64,000 bases of DNA, taken from NCBI RefSeq assembly GCF_000620045.1, contig NZ_JHVH01000001.1, positions 186,001 to 250,000 on the forward strand, written 5' to 3'. The notes below the pieces were generated by a model. It did not search any database. It was not told where the DNA came from and was given only the letters and a program-made list of their open reading frames with translations. The translations under genes were made by a program, and so were the position numbers. This document shows positions 62,695 through 64,000 of the stretch, piece by piece; position 1 is the stretch's first letter; each line of letters starts with the position of its first letter. The stretch is from Halomonas halodenitrificans DSM 735. Its GTDB lineage: Bacteria; Pseudomonadota; Gammaproteobacteria; Pseudomonadales; Halomonadaceae.

Positions 62695-64000
62695 ATGACC
62701 GCAGATAGCCAGACCGTACCCGCCTCCATCTTCCGCGCCTACGATATTCGAGGCATCGTCGACGACACGCTCACCGAACCCAACGTCGAGCTCATCGGTC
62801 GCGCCATCGGCAGCGAGGCCGCCGCCCGCGGCGAATCCTGCGTGGTGGTCGCCCGGGATGGCCGGCTATCCGGCGAGCGCCTCAAGGACGCCCTGGTGCG
62901 CGGCCTGAACGCCGCCGGCCGCGACGTCATCGATGTCGGCATGGTCCCCACCCCGGTGCTCTACTTCGCCACCCATACGCTGGATGGCACCGCCTCGGGC
63001 GTCATGGTGACCGGCAGCCACAACCCCCCGGATTACAACGGCTTCAAGATCGTGCTCGGCGGCGAGACCCTCTCCGGCGAGGCGATCACCGGCCTGCACG
63101 AGCGCATCGTCGCCGGCGACCTGACCGAGGGCCAAGGCAGCGTGCGCGACGTGGACGTTCGTGACACCTACCTGGCACGCATCCTGGCCGACGTTCACCT
63201 GGCGCGACCGCTCAAGGCGGTGGTCGACTGCGGCAACGGCGTGGCCGGCGAGCTCGGCCCGCAGCTGGTGGAGAAACTCGGCGTCGAGACACTGCCGCTG
63301 TTCGCCGAGATCGACGGCACCTTCCCCAATCACCACCCGGACCCGGGCAAGCCGGAGAACCTCCGGGACTTGATCCAGGCGGTGCGGGAAAACGACGCCG
63401 ATATCGGCCTGGCCTTCGACGGCGATGGTGACCGCCTGGGCGTGATCACCCCCTCAGGCCGGCTGATCTATCCGGATCATCTGATGATGGCCTTCGCCGA
63501 GGACCTGCTCGAGCGCCGCCCGGGCGCCAGGGTGATCTTCGACGTCAAGTGCACGGGCAACCTGGCCCGGGTGATCGATGAGGCCGGCGGCGAGCCCGAG
63601 ATGTGGCGCACCGGCCACTCGCTGATCAAGGCACGCATGAAGGAGACCGGCGCCCTGCTGGCCGGCGAGATGAGCGGTCATATCTTCTTCAAGGAGCGCT
63701 GGTACGGCTTCGACGACGGTCTCTACAGCGCCGCCCGCCTGCTGGAGGTTCTCTCTCGTCAGGAGCTGGAAGCCGATGCCTTCTTCGACCGCTACCCCCA
63801 GGACAAGGGCACGCCGGAGATCAATATCCCCGTTACCGACGAGACCAAGTTCGACCTGGTGGCGCGCCTGGCTCGCGAAGGCGACTTCGGCGAGGAGGGC
63901 GTGAAGACCACCCTCGACGGCATCCGCGTCGATTACCCCGACGGCTGGGGCCTGTGCCGCGCTTCCAACACCACCCCGGTGCTGGTGCTGCGCTTCGAGG
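62695..64000 (+). CDS. algC: Phosphomannomutase/phosphoglucomutase (3' truncated by window edge)
   Basis: 435 residues are present and the frame runs off the right edge; family length is about 460. Starts at ATG 62695 after GAGGGAAGGA. Phosphoserine loop VTGSHNPPDYNGFK, magnesium loop FDGDGDRLGV and sugar loop EMSGHIFFKERWYGFDDG are all intact. AlgC-type enzymes make mannose 1-phosphate and glucose 1-phosphate for LPS and exopolysaccharide; the position after coaBC-dut is the algC position in Pseudomonas. Confidence 0.93.
   Translation, partial: MTADSQTVPASIFRAYDIRGIVDDTLTEPNVELIGRAIGSEAAARGESCVVVARDGRLSGERLKDALVRGLNAAGRDVIDVGMVPTPVLYFATHTLDGTASGVMVTGSHNPPDYNGFKIVLGGETLSGEAITGLHERIVAGDLTEGQGSVRDVDVRDTYLARILADVHLARPLKAVVDCGNGVAGELGPQLVEKLGVETLPLFAEIDGTFPNHHPDPGKPENLRDLIQAVRENDADIGLAFDGDGDRLGVITPSGRLIYPDHLMMAFAEDLLERRPGARVIFDVKCTGNLARVIDEAGGEPEMWRTGHSLIKARMKETGALLAGEMSGHIFFKERWYGFDDGLYSAARLLEVLSRQELEADAFFDRYPQDKGTPEINIPVTDETKFDLVARLAREGDFGEEGVKTTLDGIRVDYPDGWGLCRASNTTPVLVLRFE

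Overview
The window looks like a chromosomal segment of a GC-rich gammaproteobacterium of the Halomonas/Chromohalobacter kind. The gene orders (ubiJ-ubiB-hisE-tatABC; map-glnD divergent from rpsB-tsf-pyrH-frr-uppS-cdsA-dxr-rseP-bamA-skp-lpxD-fabZ-lpxA-lpxB-rnhB-dnaE-accA; rpmB-rpmG-mutM; radC/coaBC/dut/algC) are those of Gammaproteobacteria, and the protein sequences resemble Halomonadaceae. The genus is inferred from recognition, not from a search. No rRNA, tRNA or CRISPR array was seen.

Layout. 1-5.9 kb (+ strand, except elbB): ubiquinone genes ubiJ (cut by the window edge) and ubiB, hisE, the Tat secretion genes, elbB and hemB. 5.9-12.7 kb (- strand): a DUF3087 membrane protein, a DAHP synthase preceded by two short aromatic-rich reading frames and hairpins, a tiny membrane protein, folM, fre, ubiD and rho. 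13.2 kb: ppx on +. 14.2-34.9 kb (- strand): one long run of translation, isoprenoid, lipid A, outer-membrane and DNA replication genes. 35.2-43.1 kb (+ strand): map, glnD, then the lysine/peptidoglycan branch dapC, an ArsC-like gene, dapD and dapE. 43.2-48.2 kb: accessory DNA. A 303-bp block holding the 3' part of slyX and the 3' tip of trxB is duplicated (43767-44069 and 46701-47003). Between the copies lie an integrase remnant, terminators, a NOX-like membrane flavocytochrome, an AT-rich control region and an IS30-type transposase remnant fused in frame to the second slyX copy. 48-57 kb: acnA, maeA, a YeeE/YedE (TsuA-like) transporter, an intact IS481-family element with a 6-bp target duplication, and trpS. 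57-64 kb: rlmI, mutM, rpmG, rpmB, radC, then coaBC, dut and a phosphomannomutase running off the right edge.

Most of the window is housekeeping. The strongest candidate for something undescribed is the leader of the DAHP synthase gene (7592-8035). It has two short reading frames that both begin ATGACCGCATCC and carry all three aromatic amino acids within six or seven codons (FWYGYF and YYGYWRF). A 12-bp hairpin lies between them, several pairings are mutually exclusive, and the second frame stops 7 nt before the aroG start. This is what a two-stage attenuation system sensing Phe, Tyr and Trp together would look like. Other points of interest are the slyX duplication mosaic, the NOX-like reductase with 11-bp-period direct repeats in its control region, an IS481 element whose transposase takes its stop codon from the target site, and a 95-bp palindrome between rnhB and dnaE.
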